Shown piece after piece: positions 56,818 through 64,000 of a stretch of DNA of 64,000 nucleotides. Under the pieces are notes generated by a model. That model did no database searches, had not been told where the DNA came from, and saw only the letters and a list, made by a program, of their open reading frames with translations. The DNA lies in contig NZ_FVZL01000001.1 in the NCBI RefSeq assembly GCF_900168295.1, positions 830,134 to 894,133 on the forward strand, given 5' to 3'. The first letter of the stretch is position 1, and every line of letters begins with the position of its first letter. Source of the DNA: Arthrobacter sp. P2b (GTDB lineage: Bacteria; Actinomycetota; Actinomycetes; Actinomycetales; Micrococcaceae). The translations under genes and the position numbers were made by a program.

Positions 56818-58134
56818 TTATGCTATTCGGTCGATGATCAGTCGCTGGGCCGGACGGGATCCTTCGGGGGCGATGACCACTGCGTGCTCGAGCGCTTCCC
56901 GGGCGCGGGCGAACCGTTCCGGGGTATCGGTGAGCAGTGTCATCAGGGGCTCGCCGGCGCGGACCACCGCACCGGGTTTGGCATGCATCCGGACGCCGGC
57001 CCCGGCCTGCACTGCGTCTTCCTTGCGGGCCCGGCCTGCTCCCAGCCGCCATGCGGCCACGCCGACGGCGAGCGCGTCGAGCTCCACGAGCACGCCGTCC
57101 GCCGGGGCATAGACCACGTCGGATTCCCGGGCGACGGGCAGCTGTGCATGCGGGTCGCCGCCCTGGGCCTCAATCATCCGGTTCCACACGTCCATCGCCC
57201 GTCCGTCCTTCAACGCGGCCGCGGGGTCGGCGTCGTGGACTCCGGCGCAGGCGAGCATCTCCTCCGCCAGCCGGACGGTCAGCTCCACAACATCGGAGGG
57301 CCCGCCGCCGGCAAGCACCTCGACGGATTCCTCAACTTCGATGGCGTTGCCCGCGGTGAGGCCCAGCGGGGTGTCCATGTTGGTGAGCAGGGCAACGGTA
57401 TTCACGCCCGCGTCCTTGCCCAGGGCCACCATGGTTTCAGCGAGTTCCCTTGCCGAGGCTTCGTCCTTCATGAACGCGCCGCTGCCCACCTTGACGTCCA
57501 GGACCAGGGAGCCGGTGCCCTCGGCGATTTTCTTGCTCATGATGGATGAGGCAATCAGCGGAATGGCTTCGACGGTTCCGGTGACGTCCCGCAGGGCGTA
57601 CAGCTTCTTGTCCGCCGGCGCAAGGCCGGCGCCGGCTGCGCAGATCACCGCGCCCACGTCCTGGAGCTGGGCCAGCATCTCCTCGTTGCTCAGGGCGGCA
57701 CGCCAGCCGGGGATGGATTCGAGCTTGTCAAGGGTGCCGCCCGTGTGGCCCAGCCCCCGGCCGGAGAGCTGCGGGACGGCGACGCCGAACACCGCCACCA
57801 GCGGGGCCAGGGGCAACGTGATCTTGTCCCCCACGCCGCCGGTGGAGTGCTTGTCAGAGGTGTACTTCAGGCCGCCGTCCGGCCGGCGCAGGCTGGAAAA
57901 GTCCATCGTCTCGCCGGAGGCGATCATCGCCGCTGTCCAACGTGCGATTTCGGTGCGGTTCATGCCGTTGAGCAGGATGGCCATGTTGAGTGCAGCCATC
58001 TGCTCGTCCGCAATCGCTCCCCGGGTGTAGGCGTCGATGGTCCAATCGATCTGTTCCGGGGTCAGCGTCCCCTTGTCGCGCTTGACGCGGATGATGTCCA
58101 CCGCGTCGAACGCTTCGGCTTTCTTGTCTGTCAC
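56818..58134 (-). CDS. deoA: Thymidine (pyrimidine-nucleoside) phosphorylase
   Basis: A 438-residue enzyme that splits thymidine, deoxyuridine or uridine with phosphate to the base and (deoxy)ribose-1-phosphate. The alpha-domain starts VDIIRVKRDKGTLTPEQIDW. The phosphate loop KHSTGGVGDKITL (about 85-97) and SGRGLGHTGGTLDKLESIPG (about 123-142) are signatures. Both alpha and beta domains are complete. The GTG start overlaps the cdd stop in GTGA. The pair cdd-deoA is the standard pyrimidine nucleoside route. Confidence 0.95.
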   Translation of the reverse strand: MTDKKAEAFDAVDIIRVKRDKGTLTPEQIDWTIDAYTRGAIADEQMAALNMAILLNGMNRTEIARWTAAMIASGETMDFSSLRRPDGGLKYTSDKHSTGGVGDKITLPLAPLVAVFGVAVPQLSGRGLGHTGGTLDKLESIPGWRAALSNEEMLAQLQDVGAVICAAGAGLAPADKKLYALRDVTGTVEAIPLIASSIMSKKIAEGTGSLVLDVKVGSGAFMKDEASARELAETMVALGKDAGVNTVALLTNMDTPLGLTAGNAIEVEESVEVLAGGGPSDVVELTVRLAEEMLACAGVHDADPAAALKDGRAMDVWNRMIEAQGGDPHAQLPVARESDVVYAPADGVLVELDALAVGVAAWRLGAGRARKEDAVQAGAGVRMHAKPGAVVRAGEPLMTLLTDTPERFARAREALEHAVVIAPEGSRPAQRLIIDRIA

Positions 58135-58538
58135 CGGGTTTCCTCCAGGTGTTCGGGACCGAAGGCGTCAGGCAGCACCTGGTCCATGGTTTTAATGCCT
58201 TGGGTGGTCATAAGTTCCATGCCCGGGGCGCGGAATTCGTACAGCAGCTGGCGGCAGCGGCCGCAGGGCATCAGGATGTTTCCGCTGCCGTCCACGCAAT
58301 AGAAGGCCCGCAGCAGCCCGCCGCCGGTCATGTGCAGGTTGCCCACCAGGGCGCATTCCGCACAGAGGGTCAAGCCGTAACTCGCGTTCTCCACGTTGCA
58401 GCCACTGACAATCCGGCCGTCGCCGGTGAGGGCCGCAGCCCCCACGGGAAACTTCGAGTACGGAGCGTAGGCATTCTGCATTGCGGCGACGGCGGCTGCC
58501 TCCAGGGCTTGCCAGTCCACGGTGGTTGCGGGTTCCAC
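58131..58538 (-). CDS. cdd: Cytidine deaminase
   Basis: A 135-residue zinc enzyme turning cytidine and deoxycytidine into the uridine forms. Zinc ligands are Cys59, Cys92 and Cys95 and the catalytic Glu is Glu61, in the LCAECALV and MPCGRCRQLL motifs. The PYSKFPVGAAALTGDG start of the fold and NVENASYGLTLCAE match the small tetrameric form. The GTG at 58538 has AAGGG nine bases before it, inside the end of the permease gene. Confidence 0.95.
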   Translation of the reverse strand: MEPATTVDWQALEAAAVAAMQNAYAPYSKFPVGAAALTGDGRIVSGCNVENASYGLTLCAECALVGNLHMTGGGLLRAFYCVDGSGNILMPCGRCRQLLYEFRAPGMELMTTQGIKTMDQVLPDAFGPEHLEETR

Positions 58539-58543
58539 GGCCG

Positions 58544-59863
58544 TCAACCCTTGACGTACGGTATGCCGCTGGCAGCGGGTCCCCGGGACCTGCCGACCAG
58601 TCCCGCCACGGCGAGGACGGTCACCAGGTAGGGCAGCATGGCCATGAACTGGCTGGGGACGGGCGTCCCGATGATGGTGACGATGCTCTGCAGGTTGTCC
58701 GCGAAGCCGAACAGCAGGGCCGCGAAAAAGGCCCCGATCGGGTTCCAACGGCCAAAGATCAGGGCGGCGAGTGCGATGAAGCCGCGGCCGCCGGAGATCT
58801 CCTTGGTGAAGCTGTCGATCGCCACCAGTGTGAAGAAGGAGCCGCCGATTCCGGCCACGGCACCGCCCAGGGTGACGTTCCAGAAGCGGGTGGCGTTCAC
58901 GTTGATGCCCATGGTGTCCGCAGCCTGCGGGTGCTCCCCCACTGCCCGTACCCGGAGGCCCCACCTGGTCTTGAACAGCCCCACCCAGACCACCAGGACT
59001 GCGATGTACATGAGGTAGCCCACCAGGGACTGGCGGAACAGGATGGGCCCGATCACCGGAATGCTGGACAGGACGGGAATCTCGATGATGTCCAGCCCTG
59101 GCGGTGAGTTGAACTGGGCTTTGTTGGCCTGCATGACGGTGCTGAACAGGAAGCCGGTGACGCCGGAGACGAGAACGTTCAGGACCACGCCGACGATGAT
59201 CTGGTTGACCAGGTACTTGATGCTGAACAACGCCAGCACCATGGACACAACAGCCCCGGCCACGGCAGCGGCCAGGAGCCCGATGAAGGGGTTCTGGGTC
59301 ATGCTGGCCACGATTGCGGCCGTGAAGGCGCCGCCCAGAAGCTGCCCTTCAATGGCGATGTTGACCACGCCCACACGTTCGCACAGGACGCCGGACAGTG
59401 AGCCGAACACGAGGGGGACGGCCAGGGTGACGGAGCCGGCGATGAGGCCGGCCAGGGAGATGGTGGGTGTCCGGGCGCCGCCTACCACCCAGATCAGGAA
59501 CGCGGCCACGAACAGGACGATGAACGTGATGGTCAGCCAGCCGGGTGCGGGCCGGCCCTTCGTTTTGAGGTACACGGCGTACCCTGCCAGCCCCAGCAGC
59601 AGGATGGACAGCACAAGGCCGCCGGCGAAGGCGTTCACCGCCAGGGCGGGCAGCTGGAAAAAGTCCTCGCTGGTGGAGATACCGAAGCTGGCGGTCTGAT
59701 TGGGGGCCAGCAGCCCAAAAAAGACCAGGGCAATCAGCCCGAAGGCGGTGAGCAGCACCGGCGTCTTCCAGCCCACCGGCTTTGCGGACATGGTGGCTGT
59801 GCCGTTGTCCGTTCCGGCCGGCTGTGGGGTCCCCGGCCGGGGGGACGAAACTGTTGTGCTCAT
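58544..59863 (-). CDS. Nucleoside ABC transporter permease (second)
   Basis: A 439-residue permease of the BMP/NupQ-YufQ type. The core has LVFGSLSGVLCERVGVVNIAIEGQLLGGAF, the FSIKYLVNQIIVGVVLNVLVSG helix and the coupling region TRWGLRVRAVGEHPQAADTMGINV. The N-terminal 140 residues form three extra hydrophobic segments beyond the about 300-residue family core. The ATG at 59863 follows GGAGG. It is coupled to the first permease by ATGA. Confidence 0.92.
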   Translation of the reverse strand: MSTTVSSPRPGTPQPAGTDNGTATMSAKPVGWKTPVLLTAFGLIALVFFGLLAPNQTASFGISTSEDFFQLPALAVNAFAGGLVLSILLLGLAGYAVYLKTKGRPAPGWLTITFIVLFVAAFLIWVVGGARTPTISLAGLIAGSVTLAVPLVFGSLSGVLCERVGVVNIAIEGQLLGGAFTAAIVASMTQNPFIGLLAAAVAGAVVSMVLALFSIKYLVNQIIVGVVLNVLVSGVTGFLFSTVMQANKAQFNSPPGLDIIEIPVLSSIPVIGPILFRQSLVGYLMYIAVLVVWVGLFKTRWGLRVRAVGEHPQAADTMGINVNATRFWNVTLGGAVAGIGGSFFTLVAIDSFTKEISGGRGFIALAALIFGRWNPIGAFFAALLFGFADNLQSIVTIIGTPVPSQFMAMLPYLVTVLAVAGLVGRSRGPAASGIPYVKG

Positions 59864-61242
59864 GCTGCACCTCCGGTAGTGGCTGCCTGCCGGGACTTGG
59901 CGGCGCGGGCGGGCTTTTTGCGCCGCGGATTCAGGCCGAACACGGCACGGACCAGTGGCGGCGCGGCGATGAAGAGGACGATGAGGGACTGGACCACCAG
60001 GACGATGTCGATGGGGGTGCCGGTCTGGATCTGCATCTGGACGGCTCCGGCGCGGAAGGCGCCGAACAGCAGGCCGGCGGCGAACGTGCCCCACGGCGTC
60101 GAACGTCCCAGCAGCGCAACGGTGATGGCGTCAAAGCCGTAGGTGGCGGCGACGCCGTCCGTGAGGACCTTCTCGGTGCCGGCCACCTGGGCAACACCGG
60201 ACATTCCGGCCAGCCCGCCGGCGATGGCCATCACCAGGATGGTGGAGCGGGAGACGTTGATTCCGGCAGTCTGGGCGGCCTTGGGGTTGGCGCCGACGGC
60301 CCGGAATTCGAAGCCGAGGGTGGAGCGGTTCAGGAGCCACCACACCAGCACAGTGGCTCCGATGGCGAGGATGAAGCCCAGGTGGAGCCGGTACTGGCTG
60401 CCGAAAATCTGCGGGTAGACGGCGGTGGCATCGAGGATCGGCGAAATGGGGTTCGACTCCCCCGGCCGCTGGAACGCCGGCGTATTCAGGAGGTACCGCA
60501 GGAAGTACAGCGCGATGTAGTTGAACATGATGGTGAGGATCACCTCATGGGCGCCGGTGCGGGCTTTGAGCACGCCAACCAGTCCGCCCCACAGGGCGCC
60601 GCCGATGATGCCGGCCACCAGGACCAGCAGCAGGTGCAGGCCCAGGGGCAGGTTCAGGGCGAAGCCCACCCAGGCGGCCAGGATGCCGGCCACGATGATC
60701 TGGCCCTGCGCGCCGATGTTGAAGAGGCCTGCGCGGAATGCCAGCGCCACGCCCAACCCGGCCGTGATGAGCGGGGTGGCGATGGTGAGGGTTTCCATGA
60801 ACGGCGCGAACTGCGCCGCCACGCTGTTGCCCCGGGGGTTGAATACCGAGCCCTGGAACAGGGCGATGTAGGAGCGGGTGGCCGCAGTCCAGACCGCCGA
60901 AAGGAAGTCCGTGGGCCGGGCGAAGAAGTATGTTGCAGTGGTGGCCACCTGCTTGTCCGTGCTGGCAATCAGCAGGCCGCCGATAATGAGGGCCAGCAGC
61001 ACAGCGAGGACCGAGACCATGCCGCTCCCGGTAAAGATCCTGCGGAGCAGCGTGTCCGGGCCACCGGGAAGCTGCCCGCTTTGGGCGGTGGCCGGGACGG
61101 CGGACGGTTCCATGGCGCCGCCCGCCGTATCAACGGAGACGACGGCGGCAGTTTCCTCCTCAGCAGGGCTGGGATGGTGTGGATCCTTGTGGTCCGGCCT
61201 GCCGTGCTCCCCGGCTGCGTGCTTGGGGTGGTTTTCAGACAT
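59860..61242 (-). CDS. Nucleoside ABC transporter permease (first)
   Basis: A 460-residue permease of the NupP/YufP type. A hydrophilic His/Gly/Pro-rich N-terminus (about 1-75) precedes the membrane core. LTIATPLITAGLGVALAFRAGLFNIGAQGQIIVAG (about 165-200) and EVILTIMFNYIALYF are signatures. The coupling helix is near GFEFRAVGANPKAAQTAGINV. It lies between the ATPase and the second permease with overlaps of seven and four bases. Confidence 0.92.
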   Translation of the reverse strand: MSENHPKHAAGEHGRPDHKDPHHPSPAEEETAAVVSVDTAGGAMEPSAVPATAQSGQLPGGPDTLLRRIFTGSGMVSVLAVLLALIIGGLLIASTDKQVATTATYFFARPTDFLSAVWTAATRSYIALFQGSVFNPRGNSVAAQFAPFMETLTIATPLITAGLGVALAFRAGLFNIGAQGQIIVAGILAAWVGFALNLPLGLHLLLVLVAGIIGGALWGGLVGVLKARTGAHEVILTIMFNYIALYFLRYLLNTPAFQRPGESNPISPILDATAVYPQIFGSQYRLHLGFILAIGATVLVWWLLNRSTLGFEFRAVGANPKAAQTAGINVSRSTILVMAIAGGLAGMSGVAQVAGTEKVLTDGVAATYGFDAITVALLGRSTPWGTFAAGLLFGAFRAGAVQMQIQTGTPIDIVLVVQSLIVLFIAAPPLVRAVFGLNPRRKKPARAAKSRQAATTGGAA

Positions 61243-62821
61243 AGTCGTCTCCCTCGGCGTCAGGGGTGGAGGCTGTGGTGGTGGCCGTGGCAGGGCCGGC
61301 CTGGGACGTGTGTGCGTGTTCCTCCGGCGGTATGCCGGCCATCATCAGGCCCAGGGTGTCGCGGCTGGTGCCGGCGGGCACAACGCCCACCAGCCTGCCC
61401 TTGTAGAGCACAGCGATGCGGTCGGCGAGTTCCATCACCTCGTCCAGTTCCGTGGAGATGATCATGACCGGCGTGCCCTGGTCCCGCTCCGAGACGATGC
61501 GGCGGTGCAGGAACTCGATGGACCCCACGTCCACGCCCCGGGTTGGCTGGGAGGCGATGAACAGCCGCAGGGGGCGGGAGAGTTCACGGGCCATCACGAC
61601 TTTTTGCTGGTTGCCGCCTGAGAGCGTTCCGGCGGCTGCGGCGGCAGAGGGGGTACGGACGTCGAATTCACCGATGCGTGCCTTGGCGTTCTCAAGGACC
61701 TTTGCCGGACTCATGCTGATTCCCTTGGCAAACGGCGGCTTGTCATAAAGGTCGAGGACCAGGTTCTCCGCCACGGAGAAGGTGCCCACCAGTCCGTCCA
61801 CCTTGCGGTCCTCGGGAACAAATCCGACGCCGGCCTGCAGGACCTCCTTGACGGAGCGGCCCAGGAGTTCCTTGCCATCGAGTTGAACGGAACCGGACAC
61901 ACGCTCCTGGAGTCCCAGGATGGCTTCGGTCAGTTCGGTCTGGCCGTTGCCCTGGACGCCGGCGATCGCCAGGATCTCCCCACGCGCGATGTCGAAACTG
62001 AGTCCGTCCACCACGTGCTGGCCGTTGGGGGCGATGACGGTCAGGTCCCGGACCTCGAAGGTCTTTTCCTGCGGTTTGGCCGGGGCCTTGTCCAAAGTCA
62101 GGTTTACGGCGCGGCCCACCATCATGGAGGCAAGATCGGTGGTGGGGGCCGAGGGCTCGGCGGATCCCACCACCTTTCCGCGCCTGATCACGGTGATGGT
62201 GTCGGAGACCTCCTTGACCTCCCGCAGCTTGTGGGAGATGAAGACGATCGAGGTGCCCCCGGACTTGAGCTGGCGCATGATGTCCAGGAGTTCGTCGGTT
62301 TCCTGCGGGGTCAGCACGGCTGTGGGTTCGTCCAGGATGAGGACCTTGGCGTTTCGGACTAGGGCCTTGATGATTTCCACGCGCTGCTGGACGCCCACCG
62401 GCAGGTCCTCCACCAGGGCGTCGGGGTCGACGTCGAACCCGTACTGGTCCGAAATTTCCTTGATCCGGCGGCGCGTCTCGTCAAGGTTGAGGAAGCCTGC
62501 CGCCTTGGTGGGTTCGGCTCCCAGCGCCACATTTTCGGCGACCGTGAAAACGGGAACCAGCATGAAGTGCTGGTGCACCATGCCGATGCCGGCGGCCATG
62601 GCATCGCCAGGGCCGCGGAAGGACACCGGTTTGTCATCGATGAGGATGTCGCCTTCGGAGGGCTCATACAGCCCGTACAGCACATTCATGAGGGTGGATT
62701 TACCGGCCCCGTTTTCGCCCAGCAGACAGTGGATTTGTCCGGGTTCAACCACCACATCGATGTGGTCGTTGGCGAGCAGGGTACCGAAGCGTTTAGTGAT
62801 CCCTCTGAGTTCAAGTTTCAA
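61235..62821 (-). CDS. Nucleoside ABC transporter ATP-binding protein (two ABC domains)
   Basis: A 528-residue fused ATPase of the RbsA/NupO layout. Domain one (about 1-245) has GENGAGKSTLMNV, the degenerate signature DLPVGVQQRVEI and LILDEPTAVLTP. Domain two (about 265-500) has GVQGNGQTEL in place of a canonical Walker A and the intact signature TLSGGNQQKVVMAREL. Such asymmetry is normal for this family. The start is a TTG at 62821 that gives the standard KLELRGITKRFG N-terminus, with a weak ribosome site. A terminator separates it from the binding-protein gene. Confidence 0.93.
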   Translation of the reverse strand: MKLELRGITKRFGTLLANDHIDVVVEPGQIHCLLGENGAGKSTLMNVLYGLYEPSEGDILIDDKPVSFRGPGDAMAAGIGMVHQHFMLVPVFTVAENVALGAEPTKAAGFLNLDETRRRIKEISDQYGFDVDPDALVEDLPVGVQQRVEIIKALVRNAKVLILDEPTAVLTPQETDELLDIMRQLKSGGTSIVFISHKLREVKEVSDTITVIRRGKVVGSAEPSAPTTDLASMMVGRAVNLTLDKAPAKPQEKTFEVRDLTVIAPNGQHVVDGLSFDIARGEILAIAGVQGNGQTELTEAILGLQERVSGSVQLDGKELLGRSVKEVLQAGVGFVPEDRKVDGLVGTFSVAENLVLDLYDKPPFAKGISMSPAKVLENAKARIGEFDVRTPSAAAAAGTLSGGNQQKVVMARELSRPLRLFIASQPTRGVDVGSIEFLHRRIVSERDQGTPVMIISTELDEVMELADRIAVLYKGRLVGVVPAGTSRDTLGLMMAGIPPEEHAHTSQAGPATATTTASTPDAEGDDYV

Positions 62822-62939
62822 AACTCTGACCAATCTCGAAGCGTCCAGTGATCCACCGGACGGGATATGTGGCTGCAGCACCAGCCTAGTGGCTGCAGCA
62901 GGAGGATGAGCGGGCGCCGGCCCGGAAAAGGGAGCCAGC

Positions 62940-62989
62940 AAAAAAGCGCCACCGCCCGGCCGGTCAATGACCAGCCGGGCGGTGGCGCT
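62940..62989 (-). terminator. Terminator between the BMP binding protein and the ATPase
   Basis: Perfect 16-bp stem (62945-62960 with 62974-62989), followed on the minus strand by a T6 run (62945-62940): a classical rho-independent terminator. It probably lets the binding protein be made in excess over the membrane parts by partial read-through. Confidence 0.85.
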
Positions 62990-62999
62990 GCACGCGGAA

Positions 63000-64000
63000 T
63001 CAGGCCTTCGGGCTTGCCTTGGACTCAACCTTCAGCTTGCCGTCCACGATGTCCTTCTCGATCTGCTCCAGCTCGGACTTCAGCTCGGCGGGGACCTGGG
63101 AATCGAGGTCGTGGAAGGGAGCCAGCTTCACGCCCTCGTTGGCCAGCGTGCCAACATAGGGGGTGTTGCTGAAGTTGCCTTCCTTGTCATCCTTAACAAC
63201 GGCCTCAACGGCGTCGCCCATCGTCTTCATGACGGAGGACAGCATGATGTCCTTGTAGTCAGGTGCCGTGAGGTAGCCGTCCGAATCAACCCAGATGAGC
63301 TTAACGTCCTTGCCGGCGGCCTTGGCTTCCTTCAGGGCAGCACCGGCGCCCTTGCCTACCGGGCCGGCGACCGGCATCACGATATCGGCGCCCTGGTCCA
63401 GGAAGTTCTGGGTGAGCTGCTTGCCCACGTCCTGCTTTTCGAAGTCCCCGGTGAAGCTGCCGTCCTGGGCGTCCTTGTTCCAGCCAAGGAGCTTGACGTC
63501 CTTGCCCTTCTGCTCGTTGTAGTACTTCACGCCGTCGGCGTAGCCGTCCATGAAAATGGTCACTGTGGGGATCTTGACGCCGCCGAAGGTGGCCACCGTG
63601 CCGGTCTTGGTGGTTCCAGCGGCAAGGTAGCCGGCGAGGAACGCTGCCTGCGCGGTGTCGTAGATGATCGGCTTGACGTTGGCGATGGCCGGATCGTACT
63701 GGTAGTCGACAATGGCGAAGTGGCTGTCCGGGTTGGCTGCGGCCTGCTCCTTGGTGGAGTCTCCCAGCAGGAAGCCGATCGTCAGCGTGAGGTCGCAGCC
63801 GGCGGTGACCATGGCCCGCAGGTTCGGTTCAAAGTCGTTGTTGGTCTTGGACTCCACCTGGTTGACCTTGATGCCCAGGTCAGCCTCGGCCTTCTTCAGC
63901 CCCTCGTAGGAGGACTGGTTGAAGGACTGGTCATCGAAGCCGCCGGAGTCGGAGACGATGCAGCCGGTGTAATCGGTGGCGCCGGCCGTGGAGTTGGTTC
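63000..64000 (-). CDS. BMP-family nucleoside-binding lipoprotein, N-terminus cut by window edge
   Basis: The last 333 codons of a Bmp/PnrA-type substrate-binding protein for purine or pyrimidine nucleosides; the signal and lipobox lie beyond position 64000. Visible motifs are CIVSDSGGFDDQSFNQSSYEGLKKAEADLGI near the window edge, FAIVDYQYDPAIANVKPIIYDTAQAAFLAGYLAAG, FMDGYADGVKYYN and the IVMPVAGPVGKGAGAAL loop. All are typical of the family's nucleoside pocket. It precedes the ATPase and two permeases and is followed by a strong terminator. Confidence 0.92.
   Translation of the reverse strand, partial: TNSTAGATDYTGCIVSDSGGFDDQSFNQSSYEGLKKAEADLGIKVNQVESKTNNDFEPNLRAMVTAGCDLTLTIGFLLGDSTKEQAAANPDSHFAIVDYQYDPAIANVKPIIYDTAQAAFLAGYLAAGTTKTGTVATFGGVKIPTVTIFMDGYADGVKYYNEQKGKDVKLLGWNKDAQDGSFTGDFEKQDVGKQLTQNFLDQGADIVMPVAGPVGKGAGAALKEAKAAGKDVKLIWVDSDGYLTAPDYKDIMLSSVMKTMGDAVEAVVKDDKEGNFSNTPYVGTLANEGVKLAPFHDLDSQVPAELKSELEQIEKDIVDGKLKVESKASPKA

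Overview
The window is ordinary chromosomal DNA of a high-GC actinobacterium. It is best matched to Arthrobacter, Pseudarthrobacter or a close relative in the Micrococcaceae. The basis is gene content: a WhiB2-type regulator, a mycothiol S-conjugate amidase, DUF3499, DUF4245, DUF4307, DUF501 and DUF5719 proteins, the TIGR03089 protein, a FemX-like bridge enzyme, and the actinobacterial order mazG-eno-ftsB-DUF501-ppx. I see no rRNA, CRISPR array, prophage, plasmid functions or intact insertion sequence. One tRNA is present. The first gene (ahcY) and the last (a BMP-family binding protein) run off the ends.

Layout. 1-8.6 kb: ahcY, a Trm112-like protein, DUF3499, a zincin-like protein, DUF5719, a very large membrane glycosyltransferase and whiB2. 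8.6-15.9 kb: TIGR03089, GtrA, purK-purE, an LCP cell-wall ligase, manA and a FemX-like transferase. 16-25 kb: glpX, DUF4245, carbonic anhydrase, fumC, a TetR regulator with its MFS drug pump, Nudix, a lone prepilin peptidase, an unknown protein and an acetyltransferase. A non-coding inverted-repeat element lies at 25.2-25.55 kb. 25.6-35.8 kb: phoH, uppS, a TrhA/hemolysin III protein, mca, DUF4307, greA, rhomboid, ilvA, an AI-2E-type exporter and an aldose epimerase. 35.9-38.2 kb: galT-galK. 38.3-45.3 kb: a Bax-inhibitor-like protein and the liv branched-chain amino-acid ABC operon, with its binding protein convergent. 45.5-53.3 kb: a tRNA with anticodon UAA, an ACT-GNAT fusion, NDH-2, a subtilase, ppx, DUF501, ftsB and eno. 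53.4-64 kb: mazG, adenosine deaminase, two DedA proteins, thymidine phosphorylase, cytidine deaminase and a nucleoside ABC importer.

How the genes work together. The right end is a nucleoside uptake and salvage unit: BMP-type importer, then cdd and deoA, followed by two DedA proteins, ada and mazG. The gal genes and the diverging aldose epimerase form a galactose (Leloir) unit. The liv genes form a complete importer. Envelope genes (LCP, FemX, GtrA, uppS, the large glycosyltransferase, ftsB) are scattered through the left and middle.

No wholly new system is evident. The best leads are regulatory or structural. About 15 genes have a TANNNT element exactly 6-7 nt before the start codon, which points to leaderless transcription. 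NDH-2 has a near-perfect Rex-type operator. A tRNA with anticodon UAA has a short, class I variable loop. There is a 350-bp intergenic inverted repeat. A palindrome sits on the whiB2 promoter. The LivH permease carries a secreted N-terminal domain. All calls come from reading the sequence by eye; no database search was run.
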